Source: Candidatus Omnitrophota bacterium
GTDB taxonomy: Bacteria > Omnitrophota > Gorgyraeia > Tantalellales > Tantalellaceae
Length of the DNA: 11,080 bases
Reading direction: 5' to 3'
Assembly (NCBI GenBank): GCA_018814505.1
Contig: JAHIZQ010000134.1
Coordinates: forward strand, 1-11,080
Made by a program: the position numbers and the translations under genes. Positions 5,096 to 11,080 of this stretch are shown one piece after another. The notes under the pieces were generated by a model. That model made no database searches. It was not told the origin of the DNA and saw only the letters and a program-made list of their open reading frames with translations. How positions within the stretch are numbered: the first letter of the stretch is position 1; each line of letters starts with the position of its first letter.

Positions 5096-6922
5096 TTAAT
5101 CGAGTTCAAATTCAAATACTTCCTCAAGCCGAAGACGCGCCGAATCTTGTTTAGTTTTATCTATAACAAAATTTTCCATTACAAGATAATCCATGTTTGT
5201 CCGCATGAAGCACTTGTACGCGTCTTCTGGCGTACAAACAATAGGTTCACCGCGTACGTTAAAAGAAGTGTTTATAACTAATGGACATCCATGATTTTCA
5301 TAAAGCGCGTTTATCATATCGTAATAACGCGAATTATCTTCACGTTTTACCGTTTGTACACGCGCGGAATAATCAACATGTGTTATTGCCGGAATACGCG
5401 ACCTTTTAACCTTTAGCTTCTCAAGCCCGATTAACCCAACTTGATCATTTTGGATTCTCTTCTCCTTTGAAACCGGCGCGACGAGTAGCATATATGGACT
5501 TTCGCCGATTAAATCAAAATATTCCGCGCTTTTTTCCGCGATAATACTTGGCGCGAAAGGCCTGAAGGACTCTCTAAACTTTATCTTCCTATTAATAATT
5601 GACTGCATTTTTTCTGACCTAGGGTCGCCTAAAATGCTTCTTGCCCCAAGCGCACGCGGCCCAAATTCCATTTTCCCCTGGAACCAACCGATAACTTTCT
5701 GCGCCGCGATAAGGTCTGCCGTTATTTTGGCAACTTTTGAAGCAGAAAGCTTTTCATAAGGTATATTGTTCCGAATAAGATAAGATTCAATATGTTCATC
5801 ATCGAAAGAAGGCCCTAAAAGACTAGCTCTTTGGCGGTCTTTTCCCTTCGTAACAACACGTTCTTTTCCTAAATATTCATGCCACGCGACTAACGCGGCG
5901 CCTATCGCACCGCCCGCATCCGAAGAAGCGGGTTGTATCCAAATATTATCAAACGGGCCTTCTCGCAACACCTTACCGTTAGCAACGCAGTTTAGCGCGA
6001 CCCCTCCAGCCAAACACAAATTATTACAACCTGTTTCCTTATAGACATGTTTTGCCATGTTCATGACAGCCATCTCCGTAACTACCTGCACGGATTTAGC
6101 TAAATCCATATGCTTTTGGCTTAATTCGCTTTCGCGCCTGCGCGGCGCCTCGCCAAAAAGGCGATTAAACTTTTTGTTAGTCATTGTCATCCCCGAGCAA
6201 TAATTAAAATATTTCATATCGAGTTTAAAAGATCCATCGGGTTTCAAGTCTATTAAATTATTCAAAATTAAATCAACATATTCAGGTTCTCCATATGGAG
6301 CAAGCCCCATAAGCTTATATTCACCCGAATTAACTTTAAACCCGCAATAATACGTAAAAGCCGAATATAATAATCCCAAAGAATGGGGAAACTTTATTTC
6401 TTGAAAAAGTTCTATTTTTTTGCCTTCCCCCTTACCAAAACTAACTGTTGCCCATTCTCCGACACCGTCTACTGTTAAAACAGCCGCAGTGTCAAACGGA
6501 GACGGATAAAAGGCGCTTGCCGCGTGCGAATGATGATGTTCCGGAAAAATAAACTCGCCATCATACCGTAAAACGTCTCTTATATTTTCTTTAATAAAGA
6601 GTTTTTGTTTAATCCATGGCGGAATCGCTGAAAGAAAAGACCTCACTCCAAAGGGGGCATAAGCTAAATGAGTTTCCAAGATACGTTCAAATTTCAAAAA
6701 AGGTTTATCATAAAAAGCGACCAAACTAACGTTTTTAATGGTAATCCCGGCTGATTTAAGGCAATATTTCACGGCATTTTCAGGAAATGACGGATCATGT
6801 TTCTTGCGCGTAAAACGCTCTTCCTGTACTGCGGCAACAAGTTCACCATCACACGTAAGACACGCGGCCGCATCATGATAAAACGCTGAAATTCCCAATA
6901 TATATGTTTTTTCTACACCCAT
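5096..6922 (-). CDS. Carbamoyltransferase, NodU/CmcH/TobZ (SxtI-like) family
   Basis: O-carbamoyltransferase of 608 residues, full family length. These enzymes make carbamoyl-adenylate from carbamoyl phosphate and ATP in an N-terminal Kae1-like domain and hand the carbamoyl group to a hydroxyl of a sugar or small molecule. Seen: GISAFYHDAAACL (10-22), EERFTRKKHD (34-43), the metal-binding HHHSHAASAFY (129-139), LTVDGVGEW (149-157), SGEYKLMGLAPYG (199-211), LAGGVALNCVANGK (304-317), PASSDAGGAIGAAL (331-344), and in the C-terminal domain FGPRALGARSILGDPR (420-435), FRPFAPSI, NTSFNVRGEPIVCTPEDA (551-568). The start ATG 6922 has AGAGG 13 bases upstream, a long spacing, but no better start was found. 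It leads an operon with SxtJ-like and DUF5989 genes. The acceptor cannot be read from the sequence; no glycan or toxin gene is adjacent. Confidence 0.95.
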   Translation of the reverse strand: MGVEKTYILGISAFYHDAAACLTCDGELVAAVQEERFTRKKHDPSFPENAVKYCLKSAGITIKNVSLVAFYDKPFLKFERILETHLAYAPFGVRSFLSAIPPWIKQKLFIKENIRDVLRYDGEFIFPEHHHSHAASAFYPSPFDTAAVLTVDGVGEWATVSFGKGEGKKIELFQEIKFPHSLGLLYSAFTYYCGFKVNSGEYKLMGLAPYGEPEYVDLILNNLIDLKPDGSFKLDMKYFNYCSGMTMTNKKFNRLFGEAPRRRESELSQKHMDLAKSVQVVTEMAVMNMAKHVYKETGCNNLCLAGGVALNCVANGKVLREGPFDNIWIQPASSDAGGAIGAALVAWHEYLGKERVVTKGKDRQRASLLGPSFDDEHIESYLIRNNIPYEKLSASKVAKITADLIAAQKVIGWFQGKMEFGPRALGARSILGDPRSEKMQSIINRKIKFRESFRPFAPSIIAEKSAEYFDLIGESPYMLLVAPVSKEKRIQNDQVGLIGLEKLKVKRSRIPAITHVDYSARVQTVKREDNSRYYDMINALYENHGCPLVINTSFNVRGEPIVCTPEDAYKCFMRTNMDYLVMENFVIDKTKQDSARLRLEEVFEFELD

Positions 6923-6954
6923 GTTATGCTTAAAACCTCTTTGGTTAGACCATT

Positions 6955-6984
6955 ATTATACGTTATACGTACCATCAATTACAA
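6955..6984 (-). promoter_or_regulatory. Probable promoter of the carbamoyltransferase operon
   Basis: On the minus strand, TTGTAA (6984-6979), an 18-base spacer and a perfect TATAAT (6960-6955) precede the ATG at 6922 by about 33 bases. The -10 overlaps a tandem 7-bp repeat (TATACGT twice, 6957-6970), which could be a small operator. The -35 matches the consensus at four of six positions. Confidence 0.55.
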
Positions 6985-7029
6985 GACTTGTTTATCTTTG
7001 TGAAACATCAAGAATTATAAACATTACCG

Positions 7030-7160
7030 ATCACAATAGATCGCGGATATCTCCTCTCGGTCAATTCCGCAATGACAAACGAAGGAACTTCAGTTAATTT
7101 CGAACGCAAAATCCACCGGGTTATCCCCCGCACTTTGTGCGGGGATGACCCGGGATCTAA
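7030..7160. repeat. Palindromic intergenic repeat (REP-like), hairpin at 7116-7153
   Basis: Between the promoter of the carbamoyltransferase operon and the stop of the small secreted protein lies non-coding DNA of a different character. Its core is a long hairpin: CCCCGCAC (7126-7133), loop TTT, GTGCGGGG (7137-7144), extended by CCGGGT (7116-7121) pairing with ACCCGG (7148-7153) and by three inner pairs around one bulged C. The flank 7041-7076 (TCGCGGATATC, TTCCGCAATGAC) has the look of the same type of dispersed bacterial repeat. No T run follows on either strand, so it is not a standard intrinsic terminator. Only one copy is present here, so its dispersed nature is inferred from its style. 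Confidence 0.55.
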
Positions 7161-7166
7161 GCGTTA

Positions 7167-7472
7167 CTACTCCTTAACCTTTTCACTTATCGCGTCCAAC
7201 TCACGGCGCCTTTGGACATATTCTGTCCGAGTAAATTCTCCCGCTTCATATGCCCGCTCGAGATCTCTAAGACGAGCTTTGTATCTGGGGGTTTGTTTTA
7301 TCTTTTCCCCAGGTGGAAGGCTTTCCGCTATTTCACTTTCCATTTCTGAATTTTCCCAATGCATAGGTTTTACTGAAACATTTGTTTCCTGAGGCTTTTC
7401 TTCTGACACACATATTGCAACATTAGAATTAAGTATAACCAAAAACATACTCAAACAAATTATTGTTTTCAT
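7167..7472 (-). CDS. Small secreted protein with SHOCT-like C-terminal helix pair
   Basis: A 101-residue protein from the ATG at 7472, chosen because AAGGAGT (7477-7483) sits 4 bases upstream; an upstream in-frame start at 7490 would lie over this ribosome site. The N-terminus MKTIICLSMFLVILNSNVAICVS looks like a signal peptide; its Cys is preceded by Ile, so a lipobox is doubtful. A polar Glu/Ser/Pro-rich middle follows. The C-terminus (RYKARLRDLERAYEAGEFTR, then EYVQRRRELDAI) has the short-helix, G-E-F-T, second-helix layout of SHOCT-type oligomerisation domains. It has its own likely promoter and a palindromic repeat behind it. Exported, function unknown. Confidence 0.75.
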   Translation of the reverse strand: MKTIICLSMFLVILNSNVAICVSEEKPQETNVSVKPMHWENSEMESEIAESLPPGEKIKQTPRYKARLRDLERAYEAGEFTRTEYVQRRRELDAISEKVKE

Positions 7473-7532
7473 TTGTACTCCTTCCGGCACAGGGTTCAGC
7501 GTTTGTTAAAATATCTTTCTCTTAAAACATTC

Positions 7533-7561
7533 ATTATACTCGTAATCTTACAACAATTAAA
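7533..7561 (-). promoter_or_regulatory. Possible promoter for the small secreted protein
   Basis: Minus strand TTTAAT (7561-7556), 17-base spacer, TATAAT (7538-7533), about 60 bases before the ATG at 7472. The -10 is perfect and the -35 is weak (three of six). On the other strand the same region must also serve the GH3 gene starting at 7610; TATACT at 7535-7540 is the only plus-strand -10-like hexamer I noticed, without a good -35. The rest of 7473-7609 holds nothing else I recognise. Confidence 0.4.
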
Positions 7562-7609
7562 CTTGCATTTCGAACCTTATAAATGTAGACTTACTTCGGA
7601 AGGGACTAT

Positions 7610-9265
7610 ATGAATCTTATTTATTATACTTTAAAACTCTTGGGCTTAAAAGCAAAAGCCTTTGAAAAAAAGACAAAAAATCCTGTCAAAGCACAGGCAA
7701 AAATACTTCGTGAACTGCTTTCGCGTAACCGCAAGACAGAATACGGATTAAAACATGGATTTTCCTCAATAAAATCCGCGGACGAATACCGTAACCGCGT
7801 ACCTTTAACAAATTACGAATCTCTTCGTCCGCTCATGGACAGAATAACAAATGGCGAACGAAATATCCTTACGAAAGATAACCCGATTTTTTTCAGCATT
7901 ACAAGCGGCACAACCGGAAAACCAAAACTTGTTCCCGTAACAAAATATTCCCAGAAAAAGAATTCACATGTCCTAAATTTATCCGCCTATTATGTCTGTC
8001 GAGATCATCCAAAAATCACCACAGGAAAAATTCTTGCCATAGTAAGCCCTGAAACCGTGGGCTACACCCCGGGTGGTATCCTTTTTGGCGCTGAAAGCGG
8101 ACACGCCTATAAGCATCTTCCACCATCGATAAAAAGTGCTTATTCTCTACCCTATGAAGTTTTTGAAATTGACGATTACAACTCGCGTTACTATACAATA
8201 CTACGCATCGCGATGGAACATAATGTCTCCATTATAGCCACCATGACGCCTAGCACAATAATTCTTCTCTGTCGCCTAATAGAAACTGTGCAGGATGACC
8301 TTATCGAAGACATTCAAAACGGAACTCTCAAGAAAAGTTTGGATATACCGCCACACATCCGTAAAGCCATAGAAACATCCCTGCGCCCCAACCCGAAAAG
8401 ATCGGATGAACTTAAAAAAATCCTAAAAGAAAAAAATGTTCTTTTGCCAAAAGATTTCTGGCCACGCCTTCAAGTAATAGAATGCTGGAAACGCGGTTCA
8501 ATGGAATTATATTTGGATAAATTTCCAAAATACTTTGGGAATATACCTCTAAGGGATTTCGGATATTTTTCCAGCGAAATGCGTAGTTCCATCCCGATAA
8601 AAGACGAAAACGCGGAAGGAATTTTAGCAATTACCACAAATTTTTATGAATTTATACCACGTGAAGACGCGGGCATAAAAAAACAAAGGGTTCTTTTATG
8701 CGATCAATTGGAATTGGGTCAGGAATACTTTGTAGTCCTGACAACCCCTGGCGGCCTCTACCGGTACAACATTGATGACCTGATTCGAGTTAACGGTTTT
8801 TTCAATAAAACCCCGCTAATCGAATTTGTGCAAAAAGGCGTTAATGTTACTTCCGCAACAGGTGAAAAAGTTTATGAATCACAAATAGTTACAGCAGTAA
8901 AAAATGCAACTGCAACTTGTGATCTATCTTTAGAACTTTTCGTGGCCTCTCTGGAACTAGTAAATTCAGCGAGATATGCCTTTTTAGTAGAATTCCATGG
9001 AGATCCGGTACGGGAAAAGAAAAGAGAACTCTTACGGATTATTGAAAAAGAACTGCGCCTTATTAACGAAGAATATGATTTTAATAGAACGGCGCAGGAA
9101 CTGGCGCACCCTGTTTTAAAAGTGCTATGTAAAGGCAGTTTTGAAAAGTTTAGACTACAAAAGATAAAAAACGGCTCACATGACAGTCAATTTAAGATTC
9201 CACATCTCACTTCTGACATAAATTTTCATAAAAACTTTGATATTGTTGAAGAAATCTTAGACTAA
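7610..9265 (+). CDS. GH3-family acyl-adenylating enzyme (acyl-acid amido synthetase-like)
   Basis: Member of the GH3 family (ANL adenylating superfamily), 551 residues, full length. Plant members adenylate indole-3-acetic or jasmonic acid and join it to an amino acid; bacterial members are common but their substrates are mostly unknown. Seen: KSADEYRNRVPLTNYESLRP (55-74), the ATP loop SITSGTTGKPKLVPVTK (96-112), FGYFSSEM (317-324), TNFYEFIP (343-350), YRYNIDDLIRV (384-394), and the C-terminal cap hinge ATGEKVYESQ (416-425). No signal peptide, so cytoplasmic. Ribosome site GGAAGGGA lies 4 bases before the ATG. It is the only plus-strand gene here and stands alone; it converges with the ureohydrolase-like gene, with 8 bp between stop codons. 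A small carboxylic acid and an amine are the likely substrates, unidentified. Confidence 0.92.
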   Translation: MNLIYYTLKLLGLKAKAFEKKTKNPVKAQAKILRELLSRNRKTEYGLKHGFSSIKSADEYRNRVPLTNYESLRPLMDRITNGERNILTKDNPIFFSITSGTTGKPKLVPVTKYSQKKNSHVLNLSAYYVCRDHPKITTGKILAIVSPETVGYTPGGILFGAESGHAYKHLPPSIKSAYSLPYEVFEIDDYNSRYYTILRIAMEHNVSIIATMTPSTIILLCRLIETVQDDLIEDIQNGTLKKSLDIPPHIRKAIETSLRPNPKRSDELKKILKEKNVLLPKDFWPRLQVIECWKRGSMELYLDKFPKYFGNIPLRDFGYFSSEMRSSIPIKDENAEGILAITTNFYEFIPREDAGIKKQRVLLCDQLELGQEYFVVLTTPGGLYRYNIDDLIRVNGFFNKTPLIEFVQKGVNVTSATGEKVYESQIVTAVKNATATCDLSLELFVASLELVNSARYAFLVEFHGDPVREKKRELLRIIEKELRLINEEYDFNRTAQELAHPVLKVLCKGSFEKFRLQKIKNGSHDSQFKIPHLTSDINFHKNFDIVEEILD

Positions 9266-9273
9266 TAACTTTA

Positions 9274-10197
9274 TTACGCCAAGATTTTCATAATTTCCAT
9301 ATTTGTATTTTCATTTATTCTAGTAATATCAGCCTCACTTACAGCTTTTGCTGAAAAGTTTTTTGGATGATCAAGATGTGAAATAACTTTTTTGATTATA
9401 CCGCGAATAAAAACTTTTGAATAATCTCCCGTAACGTTAACGCCGACTATATCAGTTTCTTGTTTTATAATTTTTAACATTAATAAAAGATTCTCCAAAG
9501 AAAGCCCGCCGTCCTCCCAATTTGTGAGTGAAACTTGTTTTTCCAGACAATCTTTATCAATGGATATATAGACACGTTTTGTGGGGAAAGACATAATAAT
9601 ACTGTGTAAAAACTCTGTTAAATTCTTATCTTTCAGTTCATTCCAATAAATTTTAGTAAAAATTCCTCGCTTTTCCGTTATCATTGATTTATTTTTCGGA
9701 ATGTTCCGAAAAAACGCTGTTGAGGGTTTTTGCGCCCACGGATATATTTCTATTCTATTATTTTGAAGCTCAGCATAGTCTCCGGCCTGAACCGAAAAAC
9801 TTGATGCCTCCCGGGAACCCATACCAAGCAAAACGACTTTTGCCACATTCGCACTTTTAAGTGTTTCCGCGACCCATGACCCACAACTTAACCATGGCGG
9901 AAAAACACACCAATCCGGATGGAAATCAAAATTAATAACTGTTACCGGTTCCGTAAACTCCTTTATAAGAATACTGCTTATATGGTGAAAATCGCCTGAG
10001 CCAAGAAAAGTAACGGAATTTTTAGAAGAAGAACTCGTACGGAGCGTGATTTCTTTTTTAGTTTTTTTATTTATCCAAAAACGCGCTGAGCCAGCTAAGC
10101 GCTTGAAATCAATAACTTCCGCGTCATATTTCTCAAGAAGCTTTATTTGTTTCGTAACGCTATCATCAAAATTTAACACACGTATTCTATTATTCAT
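9274..10197 (-). CDS. Divergent ureohydrolase (arginase/agmatinase fold) protein
   Basis: A 307-residue protein with the arginase-fold metal motifs in order but with unusual spelling: GSGDFHH (66-72) for GGDHS, NFDFHPDW (89-96) for D-A-H-x-D, SIDKDCLE (212-219) for SxDxDxxDP, and EDGGLSLENL (228-237) for EPGGLTxxE. Likely metal ligands are His71 or His72, Asp91, His93, Asp95, Asp214 and Asp216. Family enzymes hydrolyse C-N bonds of guanidino or formimino compounds with two Mn ions; here the substrate is unknown, and the DFHPD spelling also recalls the UPF0489 group. No signal peptide. The start ATG overlaps the stop of the upstream DUF4334 gene as ATGA, and there is no ribosome site of its own, so it is translationally coupled. 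Confidence 0.7.
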   Translation of the reverse strand: MNNRIRVLNFDDSVTKQIKLLEKYDAEVIDFKRLAGSARFWINKKTKKEITLRTSSSSKNSVTFLGSGDFHHISSILIKEFTEPVTVINFDFHPDWCVFPPWLSCGSWVAETLKSANVAKVVLLGMGSREASSFSVQAGDYAELQNNRIEIYPWAQKPSTAFFRNIPKNKSMITEKRGIFTKIYWNELKDKNLTEFLHSIIMSFPTKRVYISIDKDCLEKQVSLTNWEDGGLSLENLLLMLKIIKQETDIVGVNVTGDYSKVFIRGIIKKVISHLDHPKNFSAKAVSEADITRINENTNMEIMKILA

Positions 10198-10646
10198 TTT
10201 TTTAAATAAAAATAAAGGGCTGTTTCCCCCTTTATTTCCATTACGCCCATTATAGTAAACTCATCTATTTTTCTAAAATTATCAATTAATGGTAAATAAT
10301 TATAGACCATAGAAGTTGAAAGTTTATTTCTGAATTCCACTTTTCTTAAAACAGCGCTAGCACCGAGAATACTGAATTTAATTCCAGAAATGCGATAAAT
10401 CCACGCCTTTACCTTATCTTGACCCAAAAACTTTTTACCATACACCCGGAAAACAGGAAAAACCCTGATAAAAGTTTCCAACTTAGAGCCTGTTCCTTCT
10501 TTTGTAAAAAGAAATTTTACCTGCCATTCCCCCTTAAATTCATCTATGGCTACTGGTTCTAAAGAATCAAAAAATTCATCTAATTCTTTACGTGGAATTT
10601 TATCTTTGTACTGTCCAAATTTTTCAAGAATTTTTGTGTACCGCAT
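10194..10646 (-). CDS. GXWXG / DUF4334 domain protein
   Basis: A 150-residue protein. The N-terminal part FDSLEPVAIDEFKGEWQVKF (26-45) corresponds to the GXWXG domain (Gly39, Trp41; the final Gly is Val here), and the C-terminal part MVYNYLPLIDNFRKI (113-127), IMGVMEIKG (132-140) and YFYLKK (145-150) fits DUF4334. The two domains usually occur together in that order; the biochemical role is not known to me, and lipocalin-like ligand binding is only a guess. The start at ATG 10646 has AAGGAT 7 bases upstream; an in-frame GTG at 10667 is less well placed. It lies 42 bp behind the SpoIIAA-like gene and overlaps the ureohydrolase-like gene by 4 bases. Its stop is TGA, important for judging the genetic code of this genome. 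Confidence 0.8.
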   Translation of the reverse strand: MRYTKILEKFGQYKDKIPRKELDEFFDSLEPVAIDEFKGEWQVKFLFTKEGTGSKLETFIRVFPVFRVYGKKFLGQDKVKAWIYRISGIKFSILGASAVLRKVEFRNKLSTSMVYNYLPLIDNFRKIDEFTIMGVMEIKGETALYFYLKK

Positions 10647-10688
10647 ATATTTATCCTTTCTTCCCACTGACCTCCAGTTCTCCTGGAT

Positions 10689-11080
10689 TTAAATATAATC
10701 TGGTGAACTATATTTTGTAAAGAGCCCTTTATTGCTGTCAACATATCTTCGCACCCGTGTATGCTTTGGATCGGGTGCGGCACTCAGCCACTTCCAGGCA
10801 TCTTCAATTTCTTCCGGCTTAAAATACAGTGTGGGCGCTTCGCCAAAAACCGATTCAATAAGAATTTCATTCATAACTTTTGACCATGAATGCGCGCCGA
10901 CTATCGCGATAAGCTGAATATCTTTTATATGTTTCTTCAGAAACTTAAAAATTTCCCATTCCGACTTAATATTCGCACCCGTCATTTTGGTGGAATCAAC
11001 TAAAAGCCTAAGTTTTTTATTCGCGTCTTCTACCGCCTTTTCCAATTCCGGAAGAAATTCTTCAATTTCTTTAGTGGTAA
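10689..11080 (-). CDS. SpoIIAA-like STAS domain protein, N-terminus cut off by the right edge
   Basis: The frame is open from the edge to TAA at 10689-10691, 129 residues visible. It fits the SpoIIAA-like (PF11964) family: TTKEIEEFLPELEKAVEDA, strand LRLLVDSTKMTGANIKSEWE, helix FKFLKKHIKDIQLIAIVGAH, then ESVFGEAPTLYFKPEEIEDA. These are small cytoplasmic single-domain STAS/SEC14-type proteins, usually about 120 to 130 residues, of uncertain role; a few residues of the N-terminus are probably missing. The TTG at 11045 falls inside the conserved first helix and is not the real start. It heads the run of three same-strand genes with the DUF4334 and ureohydrolase-like genes. Confidence 0.78.
   Translation of the reverse strand, partial: TTKEIEEFLPELEKAVEDANKKLRLLVDSTKMTGANIKSEWEIFKFLKKHIKDIQLIAIVGAHSWSKVMNEILIESVFGEAPTLYFKPEEIEDAWKWLSAAPDPKHTRVRRYVDSNKGLFTKYSSPDYI

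Noticed and set aside
7116..7153. Intrinsic terminator
   Set aside because: The hairpin is strong, but neither strand shows a run of T directly after the stem.
7072..7392. Plus-strand open frame across the palindromic repeat and the small secreted protein
   Set aside because: It runs through a repeat and antisense to a gene with a good ribosome site and signal peptide; its product resembles no protein.
10580..10783. Minus-strand open frame spanning the gap between the SpoIIAA-like and DUF4334 genes
   Set aside because: It overlaps both conserved genes in another frame and shows no family features.

Overview
The window reads as a chromosomal segment of a Gram-negative-like, AT-rich bacterium whose coding DNA is nonetheless full of GCG/CGC codons. 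Nothing in it fixes the taxonomy. The mix of genes (a GH3-type adenylating enzyme, a NodU/TobZ-type carbamoyltransferase with its SxtJ and DUF5989 partners, a SixA-like phosphatase with HQ-type active-site spelling, and a winged-helix/GHKL/STAS-like fusion regulator) resembles uncultured lineages such as Omnitrophota or Deltaproteobacteria-like groups; this is a guess from gene content. No tRNA, rRNA, CRISPR, transposase or phage gene was seen.

Layout. Positions 1-3117 (minus strand) hold a compact operon: a regulator fusing a DNA-binding winged helix, a GHKL ATPase and a STAS-like domain (2017-3066), then an alpha/beta hydrolase of the monoacylglycerol lipase/lysophospholipase type (1162-2007), then glycerol kinase (1136 to beyond the left edge). 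The lipase would release glycerol and the kinase would trap it as glycerol-3-phosphate. Upstream lies a textbook sigma70-type promoter embedded in a striking array of 11-bp operator units, the whole arrangement being duplicated with a 99-100 bp period (3077-3230). This is the most system-like feature of the window: a probably ATP-responsive autoregulated switch for glycerolipid use.

Positions 3233-6984 (minus strand) hold a second cluster: a large carbamoyltransferase (5096-6922), an SxtJ-family membrane protein gene interrupted by one in-frame TGA (4676-5074), a 52-residue DUF5989/SxtK-like membrane protein (4501-4659), a protein-L-isoaspartate methyltransferase with an N-terminal signal or anchor (3721-4440), and a SixA-like phosphohistidine phosphatase (3233-3685). 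The first three genes reproduce the sxtI-sxtJ-sxtK order known from saxitoxin clusters and from many unrelated bacteria, and probably O-carbamoylate some exported or surface molecule.

Positions 6985-7609 contain a palindromic intergenic repeat, a small secreted protein with a SHOCT-like C-terminus (7167-7472), and a divergent promoter region. A GH3-family acyl-adenylating enzyme (7610-9265) is the only plus-strand gene. It converges, with 8 bp between stop codons, on a third minus-strand operon: a SpoIIAA-like STAS protein (cut by the right edge), a GXWXG/DUF4334 protein and a divergent ureohydrolase (arginase-fold) protein. The last two overlap by an ATGA. That overlap also shows that TGA is very probably a stop codon here, so the TGA in the sxtJ-like gene is more likely a nonsense mutation or a sequence error than a recoded codon.
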